Positions 23,263-31,833 of a stretch of DNA of 64,000 nucleotides are shown piece after piece. The notes below the pieces were generated by a model that saw nothing but the letters and a program-made list of their open reading frames with translations, had not been told where the DNA came from and made no database searches. The DNA is taken from NCBI GenBank assembly GCA_038253885.1, contig JBBSGP010000011.1, positions 20,622 through 84,621 on the forward strand. The letters are read 5' to 3'. The stretch is from JALZAQ01 sp038253885 (GTDB lineage: Bacteria > Gemmatimonadota > Gemmatimonadetes > Gemmatimonadales > Gemmatimonadaceae). The translations under genes and the position numbers were made by a program. How positions within the stretch are numbered: position 1 is the first letter of the stretch; every line of letters begins with the position of its first letter.

Positions 23263-24408
23263 ATGAGCGACAACGTGAACGCACGCATTTCCCAGGCGCT
23301 CGCGGCCGTGATCAATCCTCGCACCGGCCAGGACGTGGTGTCGGGAGACATGATCCGCGACATCGCCACCGCGCCGGAAGGACGGGTTCGATTGACAATC
23401 CTGCTCGCGGCGCAGGACCCGGCATCGCTGGTCCGCGATGTCAGGCAGGCCGTGGAGCGCGTCGACGGCGTCACCGAGGTCCGCGTCGACGTGAAGGACC
23501 CGTCGCAGTCCACGCCCACTTCGGCGGCACCTCCACCTCCCGCTCCGGCTCGACCACCGGCCGGCCGGTCGCTGCCCGTAATGCAGGCGCCCGCCGCGAC
23601 CCCCAAGGCGGTGCCGGCGCCGACTCCCGTCGCCTACCCGAATCTCGGCCGGATCGTCGCGGTGTCCAGCGGCAAAGGCGGCGTCGGAAAATCCACCGTC
23701 GCGGTGAATGTCGCGGTCTCCCTCGCTCGTGGCGGAGCCCGTGTCGGGCTGATGGATGCGGACATCTATGGACCGAACATCCCCCGCATGATGGGAGTGA
23801 ATCAGGCTCCGCCGGTCGTCCGCGACCGCATCCAACCGCTCCAGGCGCATGGCGTGAAGCTGATCAGCATCGGCCTCCTGGTGCAGCGCGACCAGCCGGC
23901 GATCTGGCGCGGGCCCATCATCATGAAGGTGATCACGCAGTTTCTGCGCGATGTGGATTGGGGGGAGCTCGACTACTTCTTCGTCGACATGCCTCCGGGA
24001 ACCGGAGATGCCCAGCTGTCGCTGGTGCAAGCCACCCAGGTGCACGGGGCCATCATCGTGACCACACCCCAGGCGGTCGCCGTGGGTGACGCGCTCCGAG
24101 GCGCCAAGATGTTCGAGCGCGTCGGCGTGCCGGTGCTCGGCATCGTCGAGAACATGAGCTATTTCTCCTGCCCGCATTGCGGCAAGCCGGCGGCGCTGTT
24201 CGGATCCGGCGGCGGCGCATCGCTCGCGGCCGAGCTCGGTCTTCCGCTTCTCGGCGAGATCCCGCTGTATCCGCAAGTCATGACGGCGGGGGATGGGGGA
24301 ATTCCGATCGTGCTGGCCGAGCCGGAGTCGGTGGCCTCGAAGGCGCTGGCCTCCACCGCGTCCCGGATCGCCGAGCTCGTGGAGGGAGGGGCACTCGCGC
24401 CGGCATGA
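23263..24408 (+). CDS. mrp: Iron-sulfur cluster carrier, Mrp/ApbC family P-loop ATPase
   Basis: 381 residues. An N-terminal MIP18/DUF59 domain (about 1-85), a Pro/Ala-rich linker (about 86-125), then the ATPase domain with deviant Walker A GKGGVGKST, DADIYGPNIPRMMG, Walker B VDMPPGTGDAQLS and the cluster-binding CPHC in SYFSCPHCGKPA. Mrp proteins bind and transfer [4Fe-4S]. The pairing with the Nfu-domain gene just upstream is common. The stop overlaps the start of the MATE gene (ATGA). Confidence 0.95.
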   Translation: MSDNVNARISQALAAVINPRTGQDVVSGDMIRDIATAPEGRVRLTILLAAQDPASLVRDVRQAVERVDGVTEVRVDVKDPSQSTPTSAAPPPPAPARPPAGRSLPVMQAPAATPKAVPAPTPVAYPNLGRIVAVSSGKGGVGKSTVAVNVAVSLARGGARVGLMDADIYGPNIPRMMGVNQAPPVVRDRIQPLQAHGVKLISIGLLVQRDQPAIWRGPIIMKVITQFLRDVDWGELDYFFVDMPPGTGDAQLSLVQATQVHGAIIVTTPQAVAVGDALRGAKMFERVGVPVLGIVENMSYFSCPHCGKPAALFGSGGGASLAAELGLPLLGEIPLYPQVMTAGDGGIPIVLAEPESVASKALASTASRIAELVEGGALAPA

Positions 24409-25846
24409 CCAGCTCGAAGTACACGGCGCGCCATGAGACGCGGCCGGCGGAGAACCATCCGCCGGCCGCTTTGCCATTCGATCCTCGCGAAGGGATCGCC
24501 CCCGTAGGCATCGAGCAGCCGGACGACCGCGCGCAGCTGCTCTCAGGCTCGCTGACGCGGACCGTCATCCGATTCGCTCTACCAGCCGTCGCAGCCACGA
24601 TGCTCATGACCGTCTTCGGGACGGTGGACGCGTACTGGGTCGGCACCCGAATCGGGCCGGAGGGCCTCGCGGCGGTTTCCACATCCATCTTCTGGATCTG
24701 GCTTCTCATCTCCCTCGCCGAGATGGTGAGCGTCGGTCTCACCGCCGTCGCCGCCCGGCGACATGGGCAGGGGAGGCCAGACCGCGCCGCCCAAGCGGTG
24801 AGTAATGCCCTCATCTTCTCCGTCGTTCTCGGGATCGCCGCCGCCGTGGCCGGTAGCATCGGCTTGCGCGGGATGTTCTCACTGATGCACGCTCCCCCGT
24901 CGATCGCGGCGCTCGGACGACGCACCTCGGAACGTATCTGGGAGGAGCGCCGCTCATCTTCGGCTTCTTCGCCGTGGACGCCGCGTTTCGCGCCGCCGGT
25001 GATAGCCGAACTCCTTTTCTGTTGCTCACCGGATCGGTCCTGGTGGCGCTTCTGCTGGACCCCATTCTCATCCTGGGAATCGGGCCGATTCCGAGACTCG
25101 GCATTGCCGGAGCGGCGGTCGCGACGATCATCACACGCGGTACCGCGTTCCTGTCGGGAACCGCCATCCTGGTCCGTCGCCGCCTTCTCCGAGTGTCGAC
25201 AATCGATCTGGCGGTCCTTGGCGCGATCGTCCGCGTCGGAGCGCCGACCGCTCTGACCGGCATCTCGTTCAGTCTGATCTACGTCCTTCTCACGCGCACG
25301 ACGACGCGCTTCGGAACTCCGGCGCTCGCTGCGCTGGGGATCGGGCATCGCGTGGAGAGCTGGGCCTATATGATCGGTGTCGGCTTTGGCGCGGCGGCGG
25401 CGGCGATCGTGGGGCAGAATCTCGGGGCAGGACAGGTTGCCCGTGCAGCCCGTGTCGGCTGGATCGCGACGGCATTTGCCAGCGTCGTCGCCGCGATAGC
25501 CGGCGTACTCGAGTACCGCTACGCCACGACGTTCGCCGGATTGTTCACGAACGACCCGGCGGTGGTGTTGGCCAGCGCCAACTACCTTCGAATCGCCGCC
25601 ATCTCGGTCCTCTTCATCGGTGCCGAGCTGGTGCTCGAGGGGTCGCTCGGCGGGGCGGGGGACACGCTGCCACCGATGCTCACCTCCACGACGCTGACGG
25701 CGATTCGCCTGCCGCTAGCGGCCTGGGCCGCGCCGCGATGGGGCATCGACGGCATCTGGTGGACGCTGTCGATCACCGCCGCAGCGCGCGGACTGGCAAT
25801 GATGGCGCTCTGGGGAGGGGGGCGTTGGCGGAGAAGGAGCGTGTAG
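24405..25846 (+). pseudogene. MATE-family multidrug/Na+ exporter, interrupted by a frameshift
   Basis: Reading from ATG 24405 gives about 170 residues of a MATE protein (RFALPAVAATMLMTVFGTVDAYWVGTRIGPEGLAAVS; GLTAVAARRHGQGR) that then runs into non-family sequence. The rest of the family sequence continues in another frame from about 24926 (YLGGAPLIFGFFAVDAAFRAAGDSRTPFLLL) to 25846 (stop TAG 25844-25846). The switch falls around 24915-24925 and needs one restored base. Joined, the product would be about 480 residues with 12 helices, normal for MATE exporters. Either a recent inactivating deletion or a single-base error in the sequence. No slippery heptamer is seen, so programmed frameshifting is unlikely. 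Confidence 0.8.
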
Positions 25847-25906
25847 CTCCGAGCGCGGAGAATCTCGCCACCTGGCACCATCCCTCCCGAGTCGCCATGA
25901 TCCCGA

Positions 25907-26665
25907 ATGCCGCGCGCCGTCACTCTGCTCACCGACTTCGGAACCGCCGACGCGTACGTGGGGGAGATGAAAGGCCTCATCCTTTCCCAGGCGCCCGACG
26001 TACAGTTGGTGGACATCTCGCATGAGATCGCGCCGCAGGACGTCGAGGGTGCGCGCCTCGCCGTCGCACGCTACTGGCGGCGGTTTCCCGACGGCACTGT
26101 CCATGTGATCGTGGTGGATCCGGGCGTGGGCTCCCCACGCGCTGCGCTGGCGGTCGAGAGCGACGGGAGAATGCTGGTGGGGCCGGACAACGGCGTATTG
26201 TCGCCGGCGCTCCTCATGCCCGACACGAGGGTCGTCTCTCTTCCGGTCGCCACTGGCGCCTCCTCCACCTTTCATGGACGTGATGTTTTCGCTCCCGCCG
26301 CGGCCCTCCTGGCCAATGGCACTCCGCTGGACAGTCTCGGCGCGCCGTTCGAGCATCCGATCGTTCGCCGAACGCCGGAAGCCAGGCGCATGGACGATGG
26401 CGCGATCATCGGCGAGGTCATCAGCGTGGACCGGTTCGGCACCCTGCTGACGAACCTGGTCGCACCTCGGGGAGGCTCTGTCGAGATCGCTGGCCGCGCC
26501 CTGGGTCCGCTCGCCCGCACTTACGCGGACGCCCCAAACGGCGCCTTCGTCGCACTGGTCGGCTCTTCGGGGTTGGTGGAGATCGCCCGACGCAACGGCA
26601 GCGCCGCGGAGCTGCTGGCCGTTGCGCGCGGCGCGCCGGTCATCCTTCGGCCGCCGCGCGCCTAG
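25907..26665 (+). CDS. SAM hydrolase (S-adenosyl-L-methionine hydroxide adenosyltransferase, DUF62)
   Basis: 252 residues. Family blocks: TLLTDFGTADAYVGEMKG at the N terminus (catalytic Asp), DISHEIAPQDVEGA, HVIVVDPGVGSPR, LVGPDNGVLSPAL, STFHGRDVFAPAAA, and the C-terminal barrel DRFGTLLTNL. This fold includes fluorinase and chlorinase; family members with hydroxide activity hydrolyse SAM to adenosine and methionine. The length and DPGVGSPR motif fit the hydrolase rather than the halogenases. The 60 bases before it hold no clear promoter. Confidence 0.9.
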   Translation: MPRAVTLLTDFGTADAYVGEMKGLILSQAPDVQLVDISHEIAPQDVEGARLAVARYWRRFPDGTVHVIVVDPGVGSPRAALAVESDGRMLVGPDNGVLSPALLMPDTRVVSLPVATGASSTFHGRDVFAPAAALLANGTPLDSLGAPFEHPIVRRTPEARRMDDGAIIGEVISVDRFGTLLTNLVAPRGGSVEIAGRALGPLARTYADAPNGAFVALVGSSGLVEIARRNGSAAELLAVARGAPVILRPPRA

Positions 26666-26717
26666 ACGCGCGCCCCGGTCGGCCGGGCTGGCGATGCGCG
26701 ATCCGGCTCTTCGGCTG

Positions 26718-27596
26718 TCACGATTCGTCCCGCATAGACCGCGCCCGCGGGTCGACCGAGCCCGTTCCATGATGCAGCTCGGAGTTGAGCTCACCGCCCA
26801 CGAGGATCACCAGCATCGTGAGATACATCCAGGTGAGCAGCACGATCACTCCTCCGATCGTGCCGTAGGTCTTGTTGTACGACCCGAAATGCCCCACGTA
26901 AAGTCGGAACGCGAGAGTACCGACGATCCAGAGGACCGCCGCCACCACCGCCCCCACCAGGATCTGCCGCGCGCTCTGTCGCTGATTGGGCAGGAAGAAA
27001 TAGATCAGCCACATCATCAGGACCAGAAAGCCGAACGCGAGGGCGTACTGAAAACCCAACCACGCCGTCGAGAACATCGCCGCCGCTCCGGTGCGCGCCC
27101 CGAGCCAGCGAGCGACCTCCGGCCCCCCGAGAAAGATGGCAGACGAGACCATCAGCAGAACACCTGATCCGGCCACGGCCAGGAGCGCGATGAGCTTCTG
27201 TTTCCACCACGGCCGGGTTTCCGTCACGTCATAGGCGGTGTTGAGCGCCCTCATCAACGATCCGAAGACGTTGGTACCGGCCCACGCCGACAGCAATGCT
27301 CCCACCGACAGCAATCCCGGCGCGCTCGGCGAAAAGACCACATCCTTGACGACGCCTCGCACCACCGCGAGAGCGTCGTTGGGTACGGACGTCGCCAGCT
27401 GTCCCATGACCCAGCCAAAGATGCGCTGCTTGGGCGCGATGAGGCTGATCAGTGGTGCGGCGAACAGGAAGAGCGGAAAGATTGAGAAGAAGAAATAGTA
27501 GGCGTTCTCGGCGGCGAGATTGAGGACGCCATCCTCGAGCACCTCACTGCCGGTCTTCCTCACCAGCGGGCCCACCCGGAATCCGCGGACGATCAT
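26718..27596 (-). CDS. YihY/BrkB-family inner-membrane protein
   Basis: 292 residues from ATG 27596 with GGGG just upstream. Six membrane segments with the family's N-terminal block LAAENAYYFFFSIFPLFLFAAPL, then WKQKLIALL, FLVLMMWLIYFFLPN, and GGVIVLLTWMYLTMLVILVGGELNSE. Formerly called RNase BN by error; the role is unknown, possibly envelope permeability. A TTG start at 27635 adds 13 residues and is less likely. It is separated from the convergent SAM hydrolase gene by 52 bases with GC-rich short repeats and no clear terminator. Confidence 0.88.
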   Translation of the reverse strand: MIVRGFRVGPLVRKTGSEVLEDGVLNLAAENAYYFFFSIFPLFLFAAPLISLIAPKQRIFGWVMGQLATSVPNDALAVVRGVVKDVVFSPSAPGLLSVGALLSAWAGTNVFGSLMRALNTAYDVTETRPWWKQKLIALLAVAGSGVLLMVSSAIFLGGPEVARWLGARTGAAAMFSTAWLGFQYALAFGFLVLMMWLIYFFLPNQRQSARQILVGAVVAAVLWIVGTLAFRLYVGHFGSYNKTYGTIGGVIVLLTWMYLTMLVILVGGELNSELHHGTGSVDPRARSMRDES

Positions 27597-27667
27597 TCCC
27601 CGTTCCGATGACAGATCGCCTCGACGGGGAGGCAAGGTTAGGGCCAGTCAGGACGCGGAGTGGTGCG

Positions 27668-28546
27668 CTATCGCTCGATCCAATCGATGGTGAGGCCGGA
27701 AATCGTCACGTCGGCATCGACCACGAGCTTGTGAGTGGCTCGCTCGAAGGCCGGTGTGATCCACCCGTCCGCGGTCGAGACCATTCCGGCGTGGTCGAAG
27801 CTGGCAGCCAGCTTGTCGAGCCGCACCTTCACCCCCACGTCGCGGGGCACGTGCAGAGTGACGCTGCCGAGCGCTTCGGTGAGCCGGAGATCGATGTCGT
27901 TCGTCCACCCGCCCCCGAACCCCAACTCGAGTCCTCCCAGGGCCGCCCTCGCGCGCAGATGTCTCGCATGCGCGTTACCGAGCTGGCTCACGCTGACGCT
28001 GGCTGCCCCGGCATCGATGTCGAGCTCCTCCAGCTCGGTCGGATTGGGCGAGGAGAAGCTGAGTGAAGCTTCGCTCGCCCGTGCGCGGAAGTGCAGGCGG
28101 CGGATCGTCAGTCCTCCAAGATCCACCGTCGATTTGGTGGCTCCGACATCGAGCGACAGATCCAGTACCGTGAAGCGAGAGAGCGCGAGGGTCAGGTCGT
28201 TGGGATGCTGCGACCCGCCGCCGAGTCCGACGCTGTAGCTCCGGGTGCGCCCGCGTCCAGGTGGGTTGGAGGTGCCGAGCTCCAGCGTTCGCGACGCGCT
28301 GTCGTAATGCGCGCCGGCCGAGAATTTTTCGGCATCATAGCGGAACTTCAGATCGTAGAGCGTCGACGGCGCGGCCGTGCCGAGCCGCAACACACCGGCC
28401 GAGAAGTCGAGCCGAACGCGCAGACTGTCGATCGCGCGTCGAGAGCGCTGTGCCGAGATCGTACGCCAACTCTGGGCTGTGAGAGAAGAGGGTGAGGAAC
28501 CCAGGAGCAGAGTCACCCCGGCCGCGACGATACCGATCCGCCTCAT
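27668..28546 (-). CDS. DUF4097/adhesin-like beta-repeat exported protein
   Basis: 292 residues with a signal peptide (MRRIGIVAAGVTLLLGSSPSSLTAQ). The body consists of short beta-repeats typical of the DUF4097/LiaF-like 'toast-rack' fold: LTLALSRFTVLDLSLDVGATKSTVDLGG, LTIRRLHFRARASEASLSF, LEELDIDAGAASVSVSQL, with strands spaced about 20 residues. It ends a four-gene operon led by an ECF sigma factor; its ATG overlaps the previous stop. Such proteins often occur with sigma/anti-sigma systems or PspC/LiaF sensors of envelope stress, which fits the context. Confidence 0.72.
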   Translation of the reverse strand: MRRIGIVAAGVTLLLGSSPSSLTAQSWRTISAQRSRRAIDSLRVRLDFSAGVLRLGTAAPSTLYDLKFRYDAEKFSAGAHYDSASRTLELGTSNPPGRGRTRSYSVGLGGGSQHPNDLTLALSRFTVLDLSLDVGATKSTVDLGGLTIRRLHFRARASEASLSFSSPNPTELEELDIDAGAASVSVSQLGNAHARHLRARAALGGLELGFGGGWTNDIDLRLTEALGSVTLHVPRDVGVKVRLDKLAASFDHAGMVSTADGWITPAFERATHKLVVDADVTISGLTIDWIER

Positions 28547-29658
28547 AGCTCGGGAGCTCTCGGCGCCGGCGTCGGGCGCCGCGCCGCGGACACCCCGGAG
28601 ACGGGCGTGGGAGTCTGCCAGGAATAGTCGTCCGGGAGGGCGGTGGTCGGCGCGGGCAGCAGAGACACGCGGCGCGTGCCGCCGCGAGAGATGAGCGTCG
28701 CGCCAGCCCCGGTCGTCACGGCGACCCAGGTGACCATCATCGCGAGCCCGCGCACAGCGAATCCGAGCCACCCCGCCCACACCAGGGCGCTGGCGACCAT
28801 CCAGAGAAGGAAGACGGCGGCGAGGCCGACAACGAGCGCTCGCAGCTCGAAGGCGCGCTCTGTGATGCCTTGCGCACCGCGATGACGCAGCCATCCCTCC
28901 CCAGCCACGTACGCGACCGCCAGAAACGCGAGCACCATCACACCGATGCCACCCATAACGAATGCGATCACAGCGAAGGGAATCAGCAGAATGCCGATGA
29001 GCGTGATCGCCAGCGCGACGATTCCGAGAATCAGGAGCGGCAGAAAGGCGAGCTGGCCAACGAGACCCACGAGAAATGCGCGGGTCGAGCCATCCCGTAT
29101 CGTCTCGGCTACGACCTTGAGGTTGCCCGGCGCAAACAGCACAACGCCGAATCCGATCGTTGCCAGTATACAGAACTGGCCGATCACCAGGAGGACAGAG
29201 CTTCTGGTGCGCCGGATGGCGCTCACTGCGCGCGGCGGCACGGCGAGCACACCGCCAATGATCCGCGTCTCTCCGGCGACCGTGCCTCCCGCCCCCTCGC
29301 TGCGCACGACTCCGCCGAGCGACACGGCATCCCCGCGCACCACTCCGCCAGGATGAAGAACGACATCACCCCGGATGGCGATCGCGTTACCGGTCACCGT
29401 TCCGAAGACATCCAGGTTGCCACCGCGAACGACCAGTCCCGGAGAGCTCTCTCCGGCAGCGACGGTCATGCTACCGGCCGTGACGCTGTCGATGTCGATC
29501 GGAGCTCCGAGGGAGCTGCCGAGCGACTGCAGCGTGCGCTGCAGCGAATCGCGCTCGGCCGTGGACAGGAGGCGCGGCCTCGGTTGGGCAGTGAGTCTGG
29601 ACCCAGGGAGGACGGCCGCCGCCGCGAAAAGAACGACAGTGCGAACCGTCCTCGTCAT
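28543..29658 (-). CDS. Exported bactofilin-like/beta-helix domain fused to membrane helices
   Basis: 371 residues. Signal peptide (RTVVLFAAAAVLPGSRLTAQ), then a beta-helix-like stretch (about 60-130: GSMTVAAGESSPGLVVRGGNLDVFGTV, GDVVLHPGGVVRGDAVSLGGVVRSEG) reminiscent of polymer-forming (bactofilin) repeats. Five or six membrane helices follow (VLLVIGQFCILATIGFGVVLFA; LPLLILGIVALAITLIGILLIPFAVIAF; and more), and a Pro/Thr-rich tail. Located outside the cytoplasm by topology. Its start overlaps the anti-sigma stop. I infer an envelope-sensing or structural role for the operon; the protein itself has no recognised name. Confidence 0.7.
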   Translation of the reverse strand: MTRTVRTVVLFAAAAVLPGSRLTAQPRPRLLSTAERDSLQRTLQSLGSSLGAPIDIDSVTAGSMTVAAGESSPGLVVRGGNLDVFGTVTGNAIAIRGDVVLHPGGVVRGDAVSLGGVVRSEGAGGTVAGETRIIGGVLAVPPRAVSAIRRTRSSVLLVIGQFCILATIGFGVVLFAPGNLKVVAETIRDGSTRAFLVGLVGQLAFLPLLILGIVALAITLIGILLIPFAVIAFVMGGIGVMVLAFLAVAYVAGEGWLRHRGAQGITERAFELRALVVGLAAVFLLWMVASALVWAGWLGFAVRGLAMMVTWVAVTTGAGATLISRGGTRRVSLLPAPTTALPDDYSWQTPTPVSGVSAARRPTPAPRAPEL

Positions 29659-30239
29659 CGATCGCGTCGAGCGCTCGTCGCCAGAACGCGTAGCGCTCGC
29701 GTGGCGCCGGCGGCGGTGAGCAGCAGAACGGTGGCGAGCACCGCGACGCCGAGGCGGCCGCTTGCACGAGTGGCCTGCAGCACAGCGCCGCCGAAGAGAG
29801 TTGCGATCAGCGACGCGACCATACCGACGAGAGCGGTGCGTCCCCGGTCGATTCCCAGACCGACGGCGAACATCACTGTGTCGAATCGCGCGATCAGCCA
29901 GAGCGATGCGATCGTGAGCACCGCGGCCGCGGAGCCGAGCGTCAATCCGGCGATCGCTCGGGCCGGCCGCGACCGCGGCATCCAGCCGCGCACGCTGGAG
30001 AGGAGGGCGACGTGCCACGGGACGTAGATCTGGACCTGCGCCATCACCCGCTGCACAAAGAATGGGGGCGGGGCGAAGTAGGGAAGATGCTCGAGCGCGT
30101 CGACGAGAGTGCGCGCCTGATTCAGCTCGGCGCGGCAATAATCACAGCGGCGGACGTGCGCCTTGAGCGGCGTCGTGCCGAAGCCCGACTCGCCGTCCAG
30201 GAGCTGATCGAGTTCCTCCGGCAGTAAATGTCTGTCCAA
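29655..30239 (-). CDS. Zinc-finger anti-sigma factor, multi-pass membrane protein
   Basis: 194 residues. The N-terminal ZAS domain has the pattern His-x3-Cys-x2-Cys (AHVRRCDYC, about 27-35) after an acidic helix LLPEELDQLLDGE. Three or four membrane helices follow (IAGLTLGSAAAVLTIASLWLIA; TALVGMVASLIATLFGGAVL; LGVAVLATVLLLTAAGA), instead of the usual single one. It lies 18 bases downstream of an ECF sigma gene, so it should hold that sigma factor at the membrane until a signal arrives. Start is ATG 30239. Confidence 0.85.
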   Translation of the reverse strand: MDRHLLPEELDQLLDGESGFGTTPLKAHVRRCDYCRAELNQARTLVDALEHLPYFAPPPFFVQRVMAQVQIYVPWHVALLSSVRGWMPRSRPARAIAGLTLGSAAAVLTIASLWLIARFDTVMFAVGLGIDRGRTALVGMVASLIATLFGGAVLQATRASGRLGVAVLATVLLLTAAGATRALRVLATSARRDR

Positions 30240-30257
30240 GAATTCCTCCGCTCTGCC

Positions 30258-30914
30258 CTACGAGGGGGATGCGAAACCGGTTTCATCCGGGGGCGCGTCG
30301 TCCGAACGTCCGTCCGGACGGAGGTGCTGGAGTGCCTCGCGTAGCTCGCGGCGGGCACGGTGAATGTAGGTCTTGACAGTTCCGAGTGGCAGGTCGAGGG
30401 TGGCCGAAATCTCCTCGTACGAGCGGCCCTCGACGTGCCGCAACAGGATACAGGAGCGGTATTCGGGACGAAGGCGAGCGATGGCCTGCTCGATGGTGGT
30501 TCCGAGCTCGCGGGATTCCACCTCGTCGAGAGCGGATTCCCCGTGATCGACAACTTCGAACGACGTTGCCTCGATCTCCGAAGACGTATGGGCATGCGGT
30601 GACCCGTCGATGCTCACCGTGTCGAGAGTGCGCCGGCGGAGGTGATCGATCGTGACGTTGTTCGCGATCTTGAAGAGCCAGCTCGACAGCTTGAATTCGG
30701 GGCGATACCGGTCGATGTGGTTGAGCACCTTGATGAAGGTGTCCTGAGACAGATCCTCGGCCGTCTCGCGATCCCGGACCATACGGAAGATCAGCGAGAA
30801 CACCGGCCGCTCGTAGCGTCGCACCAGCTCCTGGAACGCGGACTCTCGCCCCTGCTTGGCAAGGTCGACGACATCGGCATCAGGGAGGTTGGCGAGCTCG
30901 AGCGAGAGTGGCAT
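30258..30914 (-). CDS. ECF RNA polymerase sigma factor
   Basis: 218 residues from ATG 30914. Region 2 is FQELVRRYERPVFSLIFRMVRDRETAEDLSQDTFIKVLNHIDRYRP with the 2.4 helix FKLSSWLFKIANNVTIDHLRRR. Region 4 is AIARLRPEYRSCILLRHVEGRSYEEISATLDLPLGTVKTYIHRARRELRE. The acidic, Ser-rich linker between them is longer than average. Adjacent anti-sigma and envelope genes mark it as an ECF envelope-response regulator. A longer reading from 31109 overlaps the divergent menaquinone gene and lacks sigma sequence. The C-terminal 20 residues (DGRSDDAPPDETGF) are acidic and may contact the anti-sigma. Confidence 0.93.
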   Translation of the reverse strand: MPLSLELANLPDADVVDLAKQGRESAFQELVRRYERPVFSLIFRMVRDRETAEDLSQDTFIKVLNHIDRYRPEFKLSSWLFKIANNVTIDHLRRRTLDTVSIDGSPHAHTSSEIEATSFEVVDHGESALDEVESRELGTTIEQAIARLRPEYRSCILLRHVEGRSYEEISATLDLPLGTVKTYIHRARRELREALQHLRPDGRSDDAPPDETGFASPS

Positions 30915-30990
30915 CCGGGAGGGCGGCGGCCGGCGAGCGAGGACGCGATGCAAGGTATCGTCGCCGGCAAAGTGAGGCCAGCGCGCCCGC

Positions 30991-31019
30991 TTGCCACGGT
31001 CGCTGACCGCGGCGATGTT
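30991..31019 (+). promoter_or_regulatory. Putative leaderless promoter for ubiE/menG
   Basis: TTGCCA (30991-30996), 17-base spacer, GATGTT (31014-31019), seven bases, then ATG at 31027, without a Shine-Dalgarno. The 112-base divergent region also contains the sigma-gene promoter, not identified. Confidence 0.45.
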
Positions 31020-31026
31020 TCCCTGA

Positions 31027-31833
31027 ATGTCCTCTGACACGTCCGAAGAGCTGCAGGCCCGCGCGGCTGCAGCCGGCGGAGCCGAGAAGCGGGCGTATGT
31101 CCGGCGCATCTTCTCGGAGATCGCCCCGAGCTACGATCTGCTCAACCATCTCCTCAGTCTCAACGTCGACAAGCGATGGCGCGCGGCCGCCCTCCGTGCG
31201 CTGCAGTGGGATCGCCGTCCTGCTGGCTCCTATGTCGATCTGTGCGCGGGCACGCTCGACGTTGGTGTGGAGCTTGCGCGACGCCCTGGATTCCGCGGCT
31301 TCGTCATCGGCGCCGACTTCGCCGAGCCCATGCTCCGAGCGGGCCGGCGCAAGGCGCTCGGCTTGCCGATCGCGCCCGTCGTCGCGGACGCGCTGGAGCT
31401 CCCACTCGTCCCAGGCCGCTGCGCTGGGGCGATCGTTGCGTTCGGAGCTCGCAATCTGGAGAATCTGGATGCTGGCCTCCGCGAGGTGGCTCGAGTTCTG
31501 GAGGAGGGAGGGCGGCTGGTCATCCTCGAGTTCTCCACTCCGCGCGCGGCACTCGTGCGCATGGCTTATCACGCGTATTTCCACCGGATCCTGCCCCTGG
31601 TTGGCCGGATCGTGAGCGGCCACCCCACCGCCTACCGCTACCTACCTCAGTCGGTCGCCAATTTCCCGGCTCCTGAAGAGCTCTCCCGGCGAATGGGCGA
31701 ATCCGGCTTCGTGAACGTACGAGTCACGACGCTGACTCTGGGCATCGCGGCGATTCACGTCGGCGAGCGCGCATCGAGTCGGCCTGCGGTGGTGGAAGGC
31801 GCACTGGCAGGGGCAGGGACAGCCGCGACATGA
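31027..31833 (+). CDS. ubiE: Demethylmenaquinone methyltransferase (UbiE/MenG family)
   Basis: 268 residues. Catalyses C-methylation of demethylmenaquinone with SAM. Family blocks: RRIFSEIAPSYDLLNHLLSLNVDKRWR at the N terminus, SYVDLCAGTLDVGVEL (motif I), FGARNLENLDAGLREVARVLEEGGRLVILEFS, and YHAYFHRILPLVGRIVSGHPTAYRYLPQSV. The motif-I sequence CAGTLD replaces the common CGTGD. It heads an operon with UbiD-, UbiA- and UbiX-like genes joined by 1-4 base overlaps, the set for the last steps of menaquinone formation. The C terminus has a 25-residue Ala/Gly-rich tail. Confidence 0.92.
   Translation: MSSDTSEELQARAAAAGGAEKRAYVRRIFSEIAPSYDLLNHLLSLNVDKRWRAAALRALQWDRRPAGSYVDLCAGTLDVGVELARRPGFRGFVIGADFAEPMLRAGRRKALGLPIAPVVADALELPLVPGRCAGAIVAFGARNLENLDAGLREVARVLEEGGRLVILEFSTPRAALVRMAYHAYFHRILPLVGRIVSGHPTAYRYLPQSVANFPAPEELSRRMGESGFVNVRVTTLTLGIAAIHVGERASSRPAVVEGALAGAGTAAT

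Noticed and set aside
22954..24477. 507-codon minus-strand reading frame over nfu and mrp
   Set aside because: Shadow; the P-loop and CxxC motifs are on the plus strand.
24405..25846. Programmed frameshift in the MATE gene
   Set aside because: No slippery heptamer or downstream pseudoknot is apparent near 24915-24925 and MATE genes are not known for recoding; a mutation or sequence error is simpler.
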